The notes beneath the pieces were generated by a model that was not told the origin of the DNA, searched no databases, and was given only the letters and a program-made list of their open reading frames with translations. A program made the translations under genes and the position numbers. DNA of 64,000 nucleotides, taken from contig NC_015675.1 in NCBI RefSeq assembly GCF_000176035.2, positions 4,468,001-4,532,000 on the forward strand, written 5' to 3'. The stretch comes from Mesorhizobium opportunistum WSM2075. GTDB lineage: Bacteria; Pseudomonadota; Alphaproteobacteria; Rhizobiales; Rhizobiaceae. Positions 36,578 through 44,887 of the stretch are shown piece by piece. Every line of letters begins with the position of its first letter. Position 1 is the first letter of the stretch.

Positions 36578-37303
36578 GTGATAGCTGCTGCGTTTGCTGC
36601 CTGCCTGCTTCGCATATACTGGAACCGCGGACGTTGACGCTAGCGCCTTCGCCTATACATCGTGTCAGAAGGCAATATCTCGCTCCCCGCAATCTGGATC
36701 TACAAGGACGTGACAACATACCGGCTCTGGGCGAAAACGGTCGTACCGGCTACCTGCTTGGCGGAATGGCAGCTGTCCGGTCCAGATCGCCCAAGGCCGC
36801 CAGTCTGCTCACGGCCAAGCGGTCATTCAACAGTTCTACAATTCGTGATTGACTGGGGTTCTTGGAAGTTTTTCGAAATTTCTGGGTGGCGCCTCAGTCC
36901 GAATTGCGGTTGCTTTTGAACAAAGTGGGACACTAGATTCGGTTTTAGGAAGCTTTGAAGGCATCGACTTCTTGCACATACGCCAGATTGCGTGTCAGCA
37001 CGAAGTCCCACGCTTGCTACCTTTGAACGGCAGCTTTGAGCCACAAGGAGACCGTCCTCGCTTGGGTTGCAGGCCACGCAAGGCCTATGAAATGGTCCCG
37101 GCTGCGTCTCGCTGCAGTCCACTGCCCGGAGGTTGAGAGAAACACTCCTCTCTCGCTTGCGTCCGCAGCAACTAAAAATGCCCGGTTGGAAATCTCACAT
37201 GTCTGTCCTACCTCCTCAGGACCGCTCGCTCGAGACCTTCTTCTTACCATCGGGAATTGATCGCGGTGCGGGGGCATTTTCCCGTGGATATCAAAACTGC
37301 CGT
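36578..37303. other. 726-nt stretch without a recognised gene
   Basis: Small frames up to ~123 codons occur but none has recognisable domains. One - strand stretch near 36951-37018 reads AWDFVLTRNLAYVQEVDAF then a stop, which looks protein-like but is cut by a TAG just upstream. It may be a gene remnant. Nothing else is supported. Confidence 0.45.
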
Positions 37304-37498
37304 TCAATTGGCGCCATCGCCGTAGCGGCGTTCCAGCGCATCGGCTATGCGCTCGCAAAGGAGCTCCGCAGTATCAGTCGTGAGGTGGAGACGAACGTGG
37401 CCTCTTTCGGGGTCAACGAGTTCAACAAAGATCCCGGAATCGGATTGTCCGGGCTGATCCAAGACGTCCTTGACGACAAAATCGACTGTCTTGTCCAA
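37304..37498 (-). CDS. small hypothetical protein (64 aa), possible second gene of a two-gene unit
   Basis: Starts at TTG 37498, ten nt downstream of the stop of the frameshifted gene at 37509. It encodes a 64-residue protein with strand-rich then helical character (VDFVVKDVLDQPGQ, GIFVELVDPERGHVRLHL, TAELLCERIADALERRY). Composition is convincingly protein-like. No known family is recognised. Confidence 0.5.
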   Translation of the reverse strand: MDKTVDFVVKDVLDQPGQSDSGIFVELVDPERGHVRLHLTTDTAELLCERIADALERRYGDGAN

Positions 37499-37508
37499 TT
37501 GTTTGGCC

Positions 37509-37708
37509 CTAAATGTTTCGCAATCCCACCGGTTCTACAGGCGGCTTCCCGGGAAGCCCAAGTCTGTTTCGATGATTGTGTGCGTAGTACTCGGCAAGAG
37601 CCTGCGTCGCGAACACTTCGACCGTTGACTCGCCACTCTCAACGACACGGACGATCCACCGGTTCTCGACTGTTTAACCCGCACCCCGTTTGGTTCTCCA
37701 CCCACCAT
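37509..37708 (-). pseudogene. small gene with an apparent 1-nt deletion
   Basis: The frame ending at 37509 encodes VENRWIVRVVESGESTVEVF, then ATQALAEYYAHNHRNRLGLP and GKPPVEPVGLRNI, but has no start codon and is closed by a stop just upstream. The preceding frame, from GTG/ATG codons near 37708, reads MVGGEPNGVRVKQ and joins it if one G is restored at AAACAG|TCGAG, giving VKQ-VENRW. The simplest reading is a ~66-residue protein gene with one missing base. It is not in any family I recognise. Confidence 0.5.
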
Positions 37709-38117
37709 CCCCGTTCTCGGTTTGCGCGACGCGAGATGCTTCGCGTTTTCTTCAGAGAAGAACATCCATACTTGAGCAGCGTCAATCTAATATTTTGTGA
37801 TTGCAGATCCAAATCGAATTGATGACATGGGACGAAGCGCCCCTTTCTTAGTTGGCGGTTATCCCCACGTTAAACCCGTTGTTACGAGGCGCCACCCACC
37901 TCCAGGCGGCAGCACCGGTCCTGTAGTGTCCCACCGGATGAACTCGACTTCCTTCCCGGGGCTCGCCGCACGGTGTTCAACAGCACCTCGTGCAGGACGC
38001 GCAGGTTGGGTGTTCTGGCTGGATCCTGAAGAACAGCTGGTGGCGGTCCGGGAAGCGGCGCTAATTGAGGCCCCAACAGGGGACGGTCCATTTACCTACC
38101 CACCGAATGCCGAGTTC
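37709..38117. other. 409-nt stretch without a recognised gene
   Basis: No supported coding frame. A longer + strand frame through here is largely antisense to the sensor kinase gene that follows. No promoter or terminator is clear. Confidence 0.45.
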
Positions 38118-39911
38118 CTAGGCCTCACTCACAACAGATGCCTCCACGGCAGCCAGCGGCGCTTCCAGCGTCCAATTGATCCCATGCGAGCCACACTCAA
38201 GATCGGCCTTCCCGCCGACAGCCTCAGGCGCTACCCGCTTCAGCACCACGGTTCCAAAGCCGCCCTGACCGATGGCCTGGACCTTCGGCCCATCGGTTTC
38301 GGCCCAGGCGAGGTTAAAGAGCTTCGAATCTCCCGAACCGTTCGTATGCCATTGGACGGAAATCGTGCCCCTGTCTCCCGAAAGCACGCCGTACTTGGCT
38401 GAGTTGGTCGCGAGTTCGTGAAAGGCAATGCCGAAATACTGGACGGCGTTGGGGCTCAGCACTATGGATGGTCCCGACATGGAAATCCGCCCCTCATTCC
38501 CGAACGGTTTGGCTTGCGACAGCAGCAGTTCGAAAAGGGTCACGCCTCTCCAATCGCCAGCGACAAGCAGATCGTGCGAGCGTGACAGGGCCATGATCCG
38601 CTCGCGAACCTGCCGTTCGAACACCGCAGGGTTCTCGGCGCGCTTGTTGGTTTCCCTGATCATCGAAAGGATGACGGAATACTGGTTTTTGACCCGGTGG
38701 TTGACCTCGCGCATCAGCATGCGGATCCGCTGCTCGTTCTCTTTTGCCGATGTGATGTCCCTGGCAATCTTCGATGCGCCGATGATCTGCCCGGTTGCGC
38801 TGCGCACGGGCGATACCGTCAGCGAGACCGGAACCAGACTGCCATCCTTGCGCTGACGGACCGTCTCGTATGTGTCGACGACTTCCCCACGGCGGATGCG
38901 TTCGAGGATGCGGGGTTCCTCGTCCTGGTGGTCATCCGGGATCAGCATCGTCACCGAACGGCCGATCGCTTCCTCGGCGGTGTAGCCGAACAGCCGTTCT
39001 GCGCCGCGATTCCAGCTCTTGATGATGGTGTTCAGGTCCTTGCTCACGATGGCATCGAACGAGGATTCCACGATCGCCGACAAATGGTGCCTGGCCTCCT
39101 CGGCATTCTGGCGGTCGGTGAGGTCAAACAGCATGTTGACGGCACCGATCAGCTTGCCCGTCTCATCGCGGAGCGGCGTCGGATATGGCTGAAATGGGAA
39201 GAAAGATCCGTCAGGGCGCTGCGCTATCGCCTGCTGGCCACGCACAGGGCGGTTTTCCTTCAGCGCGATCGCCATGGGGCACTCATCGTGAGGAAGGTCC
39301 TTGCCGTCCGGTGTGAACAGCTTGAACGTCACGCACCACTTGTCCTTGCCGATCTCGGGCTCGCGGCCCGCCATTTCGGCGGCGGCTCGGTTGTAGTAGG
39401 TGATGACCCCATCCGGGTCAGTCGTGTAGATGGCGACAGGGAGACTGTCGAGGACCTGGTGATAGGTGCTGTCCTGCCGCTTGAGCTCCGTGCGGGTGCG
39501 TTCCAGGTCGGTTACATCGACAGTGAAACAGCGTGTGTTGATTAGCTTGCCGTCGCGGAAATGCCCGCTGGAAGAAATTTCAACGTGCTTGATCGATCCG
39601 TCGTGGGCTCTCAATCGCGCCGGATATCTGGCGATCTTCTCGCCACGGGAGAGGCGGTCCAAAATGTCCTCGATCACTTCCCGGTCGGGATAGAACTCCG
39701 CGACGTGGCGACCGATATAGTCCTGCGCCGGAAACCCGAGAAGGTCGAGCTCGGCCTGGTTGGCATGAAGAACGACACCATCCGCACTTACCAGATGGAG
39801 CGCAACGGCGCCGTTTTCGAAGAAATCCTGGTAGTCGAAGTTCCGATTATCCTCACAAGGCATGTCCGGGTTCTTGAACGCGACAACATTCGCCTGCGGC
39901 ACTTCATTCAT
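38118..39911 (-). CDS. PAS-PAS-PAS HWE/HisKA_2-type sensor histidine kinase
   Basis: A 597-residue soluble kinase: three PAS/PAC modules (~25-140, ~145-270, ~275-395), then a HisKA_2/HWE dimerisation domain with MREVNHRVKNQ carrying the phospho-histidine, and an HWE-type ATPase with HELATNSAKYG and GFGTVVLKR. HWE kinases are common in rhizobia and often sense light or redox through PAS domains; no LOV cysteine motif is seen in the PAS domains here. Start ATG 39911 follows AAAGGGG. A broken receiver gene lies divergently upstream. Confidence 0.9.
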   Translation of the reverse strand: MNEVPQANVVAFKNPDMPCEDNRNFDYQDFFENGAVALHLVSADGVVLHANQAELDLLGFPAQDYIGRHVAEFYPDREVIEDILDRLSRGEKIARYPARLRAHDGSIKHVEISSSGHFRDGKLINTRCFTVDVTDLERTRTELKRQDSTYHQVLDSLPVAIYTTDPDGVITYYNRAAAEMAGREPEIGKDKWCVTFKLFTPDGKDLPHDECPMAIALKENRPVRGQQAIAQRPDGSFFPFQPYPTPLRDETGKLIGAVNMLFDLTDRQNAEEARHHLSAIVESSFDAIVSKDLNTIIKSWNRGAERLFGYTAEEAIGRSVTMLIPDDHQDEEPRILERIRRGEVVDTYETVRQRKDGSLVPVSLTVSPVRSATGQIIGASKIARDITSAKENEQRIRMLMREVNHRVKNQYSVILSMIRETNKRAENPAVFERQVRERIMALSRSHDLLVAGDWRGVTLFELLLSQAKPFGNEGRISMSGPSIVLSPNAVQYFGIAFHELATNSAKYGVLSGDRGTISVQWHTNGSGDSKLFNLAWAETDGPKVQAIGQGGFGTVVLKRVAPEAVGGKADLECGSHGINWTLEAPLAAVEASVVSEA

Positions 39912-40054
39912 CCCAAAACCCCTTTCTGCTCAACCGGCGGTAACGCGGGTGTCGCCAATTTGTTCCTGTAGCTCGTCCCTCGCGGGACGCTCCTCTTGAT
40001 TGAGCTTGTGGAGGCATGCAAATCTGAGCTCGGACGGAAACCACCGTGCCTCAC

Positions 40055-40210
40055 ATGGACAAACCTCTCGTCCTGGTCGTCGACGACGAAGCCTTGATTG
40101 CCGCGGAGATGGAGACTGCTCTTTCCGAGGCGGGCTTCACGTAGCTTTGGGATCGTCGTGTGCACAGGCAGAGCGTTTGCTCGCGAACCACATGCCCGCG
40201 CGATCCTGGA
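40055..40210 (+). pseudogene. truncated, frameshifted single-domain response regulator
   Basis: ATG 40055 begins MDKPLVLVVDDEALIAAEME, a receiver-domain N-terminus with the acidic DDE pocket, and stops at TAG 40142 after 29 codons. Adding one base near 40141 continues the domain as VALGSSCAQAERLLANHMP. A second shift gives AILD, after which similarity ends, so the phospho-Asp region and the rest are lost. It is divergent from the HWE kinase and may be the remains of its cognate regulator. Confidence 0.65.
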
Positions 40211-40401
40211 TCGGCTTGGTATGCCCAAGCAGGTCGTGAGGAACTTTACAGAATGGCCTGCGGACCTGACTGTGAAAAGATATGCAGGGCGAAAGCGGTT
40301 GTTCGGCCGTGTCGGGCGATCGCTTTCGATACCGCCTCGATCGCACCATGACGCCCTTGAGGGGGTGGAAAGCGTTCATCTGGCGGACTAGATTTCCCCA
40401 C

Positions 40402-41103
40402 ATGCTGGAGCCGCTAGGATCGGATCTTTGGTTTGCGGATGGCGGAGTCGTATCGTTCAAAGGCTTCGACTATCCAACACGCATGGTCGTCGTGCGTCTT
40501 GCCGACGGCGGACTGTGGCTATGGTCGCCAGTCGAAAGAACGGCAGCAATTGAGGCCGAGATTCGGTCCCTGGGTCCTGTTCGGCATATCGTCAGCCCCG
40601 ACAAGCTGCACTATCTGTTTCTGGAGGACTGGCAGGCCGCATTCCCGGATGCGAATGTGTGGGCGACGGCGACGACAATCGCAAAGTGCAGGCAGCTCCG
40701 CTTTTGCGGGGTACTGGCCGACAATCCGCCCGCCGAATGGAACGGGCAGGTCGACCAATTCTACTTCACCAATTCGCCATTCATGGACGAACTGATCTTC
40801 TTTCACCGCGCGTCGCGGACCGCCATCATCGCCGACCTCTCTCAGACCTTCAGCGCGACGTTCTTGAAACACCATTGGCCTTGGTGGATGCGAGCAATCG
40901 CAAGAGTTTCCAAAATGATCGAAGGGTGGGGTTATCCCCCGATCGACTATCGGGTCAGTTTCCGCAACCGCTCAACAGCGCGCCCAAAGATTCGTGAGCT
41001 GATCGGAAAGCACCCCGAGCACGTCGTCGTGGCGCACGGTGAGGTTGTCAGGACGGGTGGCGAAGCATTTTTGCGGCGGGCGTTTTCATGGTTGCTCCAT
41101 TAG
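40402..41103 (+). CDS. DUF4336 domain protein (metallo-beta-lactamase-like fold)
   Basis: A 233-residue protein from ATG 40402 (upstream in-frame ATG 40348 possible). The start MLEPLGSDLWFADGGVVSFKG leads into DYPTRMVVVRLADGGLWLWSPV and is typical of DUF4336. Later segments DKLHYLFLEDWQAAFPDANVWAT, DELIFFHRASRTAIIADL and HVVVAHGEVV also match that family, distant relatives of the metallo-beta-lactamase fold. The zinc-ligand histidine pattern is largely absent. Role unknown. Confidence 0.8.
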   Translation: MLEPLGSDLWFADGGVVSFKGFDYPTRMVVVRLADGGLWLWSPVERTAAIEAEIRSLGPVRHIVSPDKLHYLFLEDWQAAFPDANVWATATTIAKCRQLRFCGVLADNPPAEWNGQVDQFYFTNSPFMDELIFFHRASRTAIIADLSQTFSATFLKHHWPWWMRAIARVSKMIEGWGYPPIDYRVSFRNRSTARPKIRELIGKHPEHVVVAHGEVVRTGGEAFLRRAFSWLLH

Positions 41104-41219
41104 CCCCAACGTCAGAGCGGACAGTCGCCGAACGGCCTTTATCTGCTGATCTGTGCGCGAGACGAGATAGTTCGCTCTGAGGTTCGAAAGTTCTGCAATT
41201 GCGACTGAAAGGTTCCTGA

Positions 41220-41390
41220 ACGCTTTGGAACCTTGGCCTGGCTTCAGCCGGGCTTGCGCAAGAACGCCAGGCGACGACGCTGATCTGCCGCGCCAACTAT
41301 CCCGGGATGAATGCGTTGATTGGCTATTTGGCCGACGAGTGCTGTGCCGACGCGAAATGTGCGCCCGCGGCCAGCAAAGCCATGGCCTGA
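41220..41390 (+). pseudogene. arsR: C-terminal fragment of an ArsR-family repressor
   Basis: A start-less frame closed upstream by TGA and ending at TGA 41388-41390. It encodes ASAGLAQERQATTLICRANY followed by PGMNALIGYLADECCADAKCAP. The ERQxTTLIxRANY wing and the MNALIGYLxxxCC tail match the dimerisation helix and vicinal cysteines of arsenic ArsR proteins. The DNA-binding helices upstream are not found in any frame. It lies 43 nt before the flavoprotein gene, as arsR does in intact ars operons. The repressor is probably lost. Confidence 0.55.
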
Positions 41391-41433
41391 TTTTTTTACC
41401 TGCGTAATTCGAAGATACTGGAAGGATCGAAAA

Positions 41434-42821
41434 ATGGACGCAATCGCAGATCTACCGGTGGCAGTCATCGGCGCCGGTCCGGTCGGCTTGGCCGCGGCAG
41501 CCCAACTGATCCGCCGCGGGCTGAAGGTGGAGGTTTACGAGGCCGGCTCGCATGCCGGTTCGAACCTTTTGGACTGGGGGCACGTGCGGGTCTTCACGCC
41601 CTGGCGCTATTGCGTCGATGCCGTCGCCCGGCAGCTGCTCGAAAGCCATGGGTGGAGAATGCCCGAGCCCGAGGCATTCCCCACTGCCGGTGAGATCGTC
41701 GCCCAATACATCAGCCCGCTCGCGCAACTTCCGGAACTGGCCCCGTCCATCGAAACAAATGCTCGCGTCGTCGCGGTGTCCCGATGGGGTGCGGACAAGG
41801 TTGTCAGCAAAGAGCGTGCAACTAAGCCCTTTATGCTGATGGTCGAAACTGCCGGCGGCCGGCGCCGGGATGCGGCCAGCGCTGTAATCGACGCCTCGGG
41901 CACATGGCAAACACCCAACCCGCTTGGCGCCGGAGGCCCGTCCGCCGAAGGCGAAAACGAGTTCGGCGACCGGATCGCCTACGGCATACCTGATGTACTC
42001 GGCCGGGACCGCCATCTCTACGCGGGGCGTACGACTTCGTGGTGGGGGCTGGTCATTCCGCAGCCAACGCATTGCTGGAACTGACCAAGCTGTCAGAAAG
42101 CGCCCCGGGCACTTCAGCAATCTGGACGACGCGCAGCACTGACCTAGTCCGCATCTACGGTGGTGGCGATGCCGACGCGTTGCCGGCACGTGGCGAACTC
42201 GGCTCCGAAGTGAGGGAGCTTGCCGAAAGCGGTCGCGTCCAACTTGTCACGGGCTTTGCCACGACAGCAATCCGGGAGGTTGACGGCCGCCTGCTCGTGG
42301 AAGGGCAAACAAAAGACGGTATTCAAACCATCGGTCCCGTCGACAGGATTATCGCGGCCACCGGCCAGCGCCCGGACATTGCCTTGACCCGCGAGCTGCG
42401 GCTCGACCTCGATCCATGGCTTGAAAGCGTGAAGGCCCTCGGTCCTCTCATCTATCCCAATGAGCACTCTTGTGGGGACGTCCCGCCGCATGGCCACCGC
42501 GAGCTCAGCCACCCCGAACCGGGGTTCTATACCGTCGGCATAAAGAGCTACGGTCGCGCTCCGACATTCCTGCTGTTGACGGGCTACGAGCAGGCCCGCT
42601 CCGTCGCGGCGGCGATCGCCGGTGACATGGCGGCCGCCGATGCCGTTCAACTGGTTCTGCCGGAGACGGGAGTTTGCACGGTGCCGGCATCCTTTTTCGG
42701 CTCGTCAGCCGAAGGCTGTTGCGGTGGCCCGGCGCCAGCGGCGGTTGATGCCTGCTGTGTTGCGGATGTCCAGGCCAAGGAGAGTGGCAAGTCTGGCTGC
42801 GGCTGCAGCGCCGCGGCATGA
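41434..42821 (+). pseudogene. arsenic-cluster FAD/NAD(P) flavoprotein monooxygenase (ArsO-like) with an internal frameshift
   Basis: An ATG at 41434 (MDAIADLPVAVIGAGPVGLA) opens a frame with the FAD motif GAGPVGLAAAAQL that stops at 42084. The second half, with the NADPH motif VVGAGHSAANALLEL and RIIAATGQRPD, is in the frame one base earlier, starting within 42039. The shift is near 42030-42040, where GGGCGTACGACTTCGTGGTG should join the two. The C-terminus is cysteine-rich (EGCCGGPAP, DACCVAD, SGCGCSAAA), as in ars-linked flavoproteins. A single missing base or a two-base insertion would explain it. Confidence 0.7.
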
Positions 42822-44044
42822 CCTCTTCGCCTCAGCCGACCACCCCCGTGCGCAGCCGGCGCACGATCATCACCACGCTTGGCGTCACACAGATCATGGC
42901 GTGGGGATCATCGTACTATCTCCCCGCGGTCATTGCGCCGGCAGTCGCTGCGGATACCGGCTGGCCTCTGGCCTGGGTCGTCGGAGGCCTGTCTCTTGGA
43001 TTGCTCACGGCGGGAGTCATCTCGCCGCATGTCGGTTCCTCGATCGAACGACACGGCGGCCGAAACGTCTTGGCATTCAGCGCGGGATGCATCGGCCTTG
43101 GCCAGATCGGACTTGCGGTCGCGCCCAATTTGGCCGCGTACATCGGGGCCTGGCTGGTGATCGGCCTCGGCATGGGGGCAGGGCTTTACGACGCCGCGTT
43201 TGGGACGCTTGGCCGGCTCTACGGTCATGGGGCGCGGTCCGCCATCACGACGCTCACCCTGTTCGGTGGCTTTGCGAGCACAGTGTGCTGGCCGATCTCG
43301 GCGTTTCTGCTGGGCGAGATTGGTTGGCGCGGCGCCTGTCTGGTTTACGCCGCCGTTCAGCTTTTCATTGCTTTGCCGCTCTACCTCGTGATCCTGCCTC
43401 GCGGCGTGCCTCAACCGTCTGCCCAAGCCGGACCGAACGCGGCAGCGACGCCGGCTCTGCCAATCGGCCGCCATCTCACGATCATGGTTGTCCTGGCCGC
43501 GACTCTTACGCTTGCCGCCGTCATCTCCTCGACCTTGTCGGCGCATCTTCTAACGATCCTGCAAAAGAGCGGCAAGACTCTCACTGCGGCCGTGGCGCTT
43601 GGGGCGCTCGTCGGTCCCTCCCAGGTCGCTGCACGCACAATCGAGATGATGATCGCGCGCTTTCATCACCCGATCTGGACCAAGTTCGCGTCGGTGGCCT
43701 TCGTCGCAATCGGGGTCTCGGCGCTCTGGGTCGGCATGCCGATCGTGCCGTTGGCGCTCGCGTTCTACGGGGCGGGCATCGGGTTGGAGTCCATTGCTCG
43801 CGGTACGCTACCGCTCGCCTTGTTCGGCTCTAACGGATACGCCCAACTGATGGGCCGCCTTGCCATGCCCAGCCTGATCGCCCAGGCAGCAGCACCGTCC
43901 ATTGGCGCATTGCTGCTGCAACGCTTTGGCGCCTACGGCACACTGGCCACGCTCACCGGCCTGGCACTGATCAACGTCGGCTTGGCATGCGCATTGGGCT
44001 GGCTGGTTTTCAGTCGGCGTGGCTTTCAAATTCAGCCGCAATAG
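42818..44044 (+). CDS. MFS transporter of an arsenic-type cluster (ArsK-like candidate)
   Basis: A 408-residue twelve-helix major facilitator protein with an N-terminal TQIMAWGSSYYLPAVIAPA region and central GARSAITTLTLFGGFASTVCW. It overlaps the flavoprotein stop as ATGA, so it is co-translated with it. ArsR, flavoprotein and MFS exporter together match ars loci in Rhizobiaceae in which ArsK-type MFS exporters confer resistance to trivalent arsenicals or antimonite. The substrate here is inferred from context only. This gene is intact although both upstream genes are broken. Confidence 0.75.
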   Translation: MTSSPQPTTPVRSRRTIITTLGVTQIMAWGSSYYLPAVIAPAVAADTGWPLAWVVGGLSLGLLTAGVISPHVGSSIERHGGRNVLAFSAGCIGLGQIGLAVAPNLAAYIGAWLVIGLGMGAGLYDAAFGTLGRLYGHGARSAITTLTLFGGFASTVCWPISAFLLGEIGWRGACLVYAAVQLFIALPLYLVILPRGVPQPSAQAGPNAAATPALPIGRHLTIMVVLAATLTLAAVISSTLSAHLLTILQKSGKTLTAAVALGALVGPSQVAARTIEMMIARFHHPIWTKFASVAFVAIGVSALWVGMPIVPLALAFYGAGIGLESIARGTLPLALFGSNGYAQLMGRLAMPSLIAQAAAPSIGALLLQRFGAYGTLATLTGLALINVGLACALGWLVFSRRGFQIQPQ

Positions 44045-44372
44045 CCTCGGTTGTTTACGAGCCATGTGCTGGACCGACAAGCTCGCGTTCCATGGCGGGT
44101 AGCGGCGGATAGGGCCGGATATAAATCGGATGATGGATTGGACAGAGAGGTAAGCAGAAACAACCACTTAGACTGCACCGTGCACACGCCGTGCACACGA
44201 GGTCTCACCCTCTAAATTTGCTTCTGTTTCGACGAGAGGATGCGCCAAGGCCACCCTGAATGCACGATGATCTGCTGGGGCTTGTCCGGTAACCGGCTTC
44301 AGGTCGAAGGGATACGCGGCCACACGCCAGCGTACGACCACGGTGACGCGATCAGCCGACGAGACTCACTTC
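44045..44372. other. 328-nt stretch without a recognised gene
   Basis: No coding frame with family features. There is no clear terminator after the MFS gene; the opposite-strand gene at 44373 ends here. Sequence composition is ordinary. Confidence 0.5.
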
Positions 44373-44759
44373 TCAGGCTCGAAGTCGGGGCAGGGCCCGC
44401 TGCCGCTCCTCTCTCCGCGGTGGAGGGGACTCCCCGGCGAAAGGTACAGTGCGCTGTCGGTCATAGCCACTGATAGGATCTCCTTGGTCGCAAACCGATG
44501 GCTCCTGTAGGTCAATCGAACTTCGAAGCAATTGAGCCAATGGAACGGCATCTATCCCGACGATGGCGCCTTCATTTTCCAGAACGTCGATCCGTCTGAC
44601 TTCGCAGCGGTTGAGCTTCAGGCGAACTCCGATACCGCCACCGTTCTCCGCAATGAAAGCGGCACCGGTGTTTTCGAGCGCGGTTTGTAGCTCGTCGCAG
44701 ATGTCCCGGTTGAGGAGGGTGATCCGACGCTCGAATTCTTCGATGACCAACGGATCCAC
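44373..44759 (-). CDS. hypothetical protein with a GGG-type regulator-tail motif
   Basis: A 128-codon frame from GTG 44759, of which the first ~75 residues look protein-like: IEEFERRITLLNRDICDELQ, then TALENTGAAFIAENGGGIGV and RLK. The LExxGxxFIxENGGGxGVRL motif is common at the C-terminus of short helix-turn-helix regulators in rhizobia, but no helix-turn-helix is present upstream, so this may be a diverged or truncated one. The rest is Pro/Arg-rich and may be read-through. The frame stays open upstream without a start codon. Confidence 0.4.
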   Translation of the reverse strand: MDPLVIEEFERRITLLNRDICDELQTALENTGAAFIAENGGGIGVRLKLNRCEVRRIDVLENEGAIVGIDAVPLAQLLRSSIDLQEPSVCDQGDPISGYDRQRTVPFAGESPPPRREERQRALPRLRA

Positions 44760-44887
44760 GCCTGAATTGCCGGCGAGCTTGTCGCGGGTCCATTCTTCTC
44801 GTACCGACCCGAATTCGCTAGCGGGCGGACTTATCGCGGGGAAAGTTTCGCGGCACGGGTTCGCAGCTCCCGTTGGTGCCGCAAACC

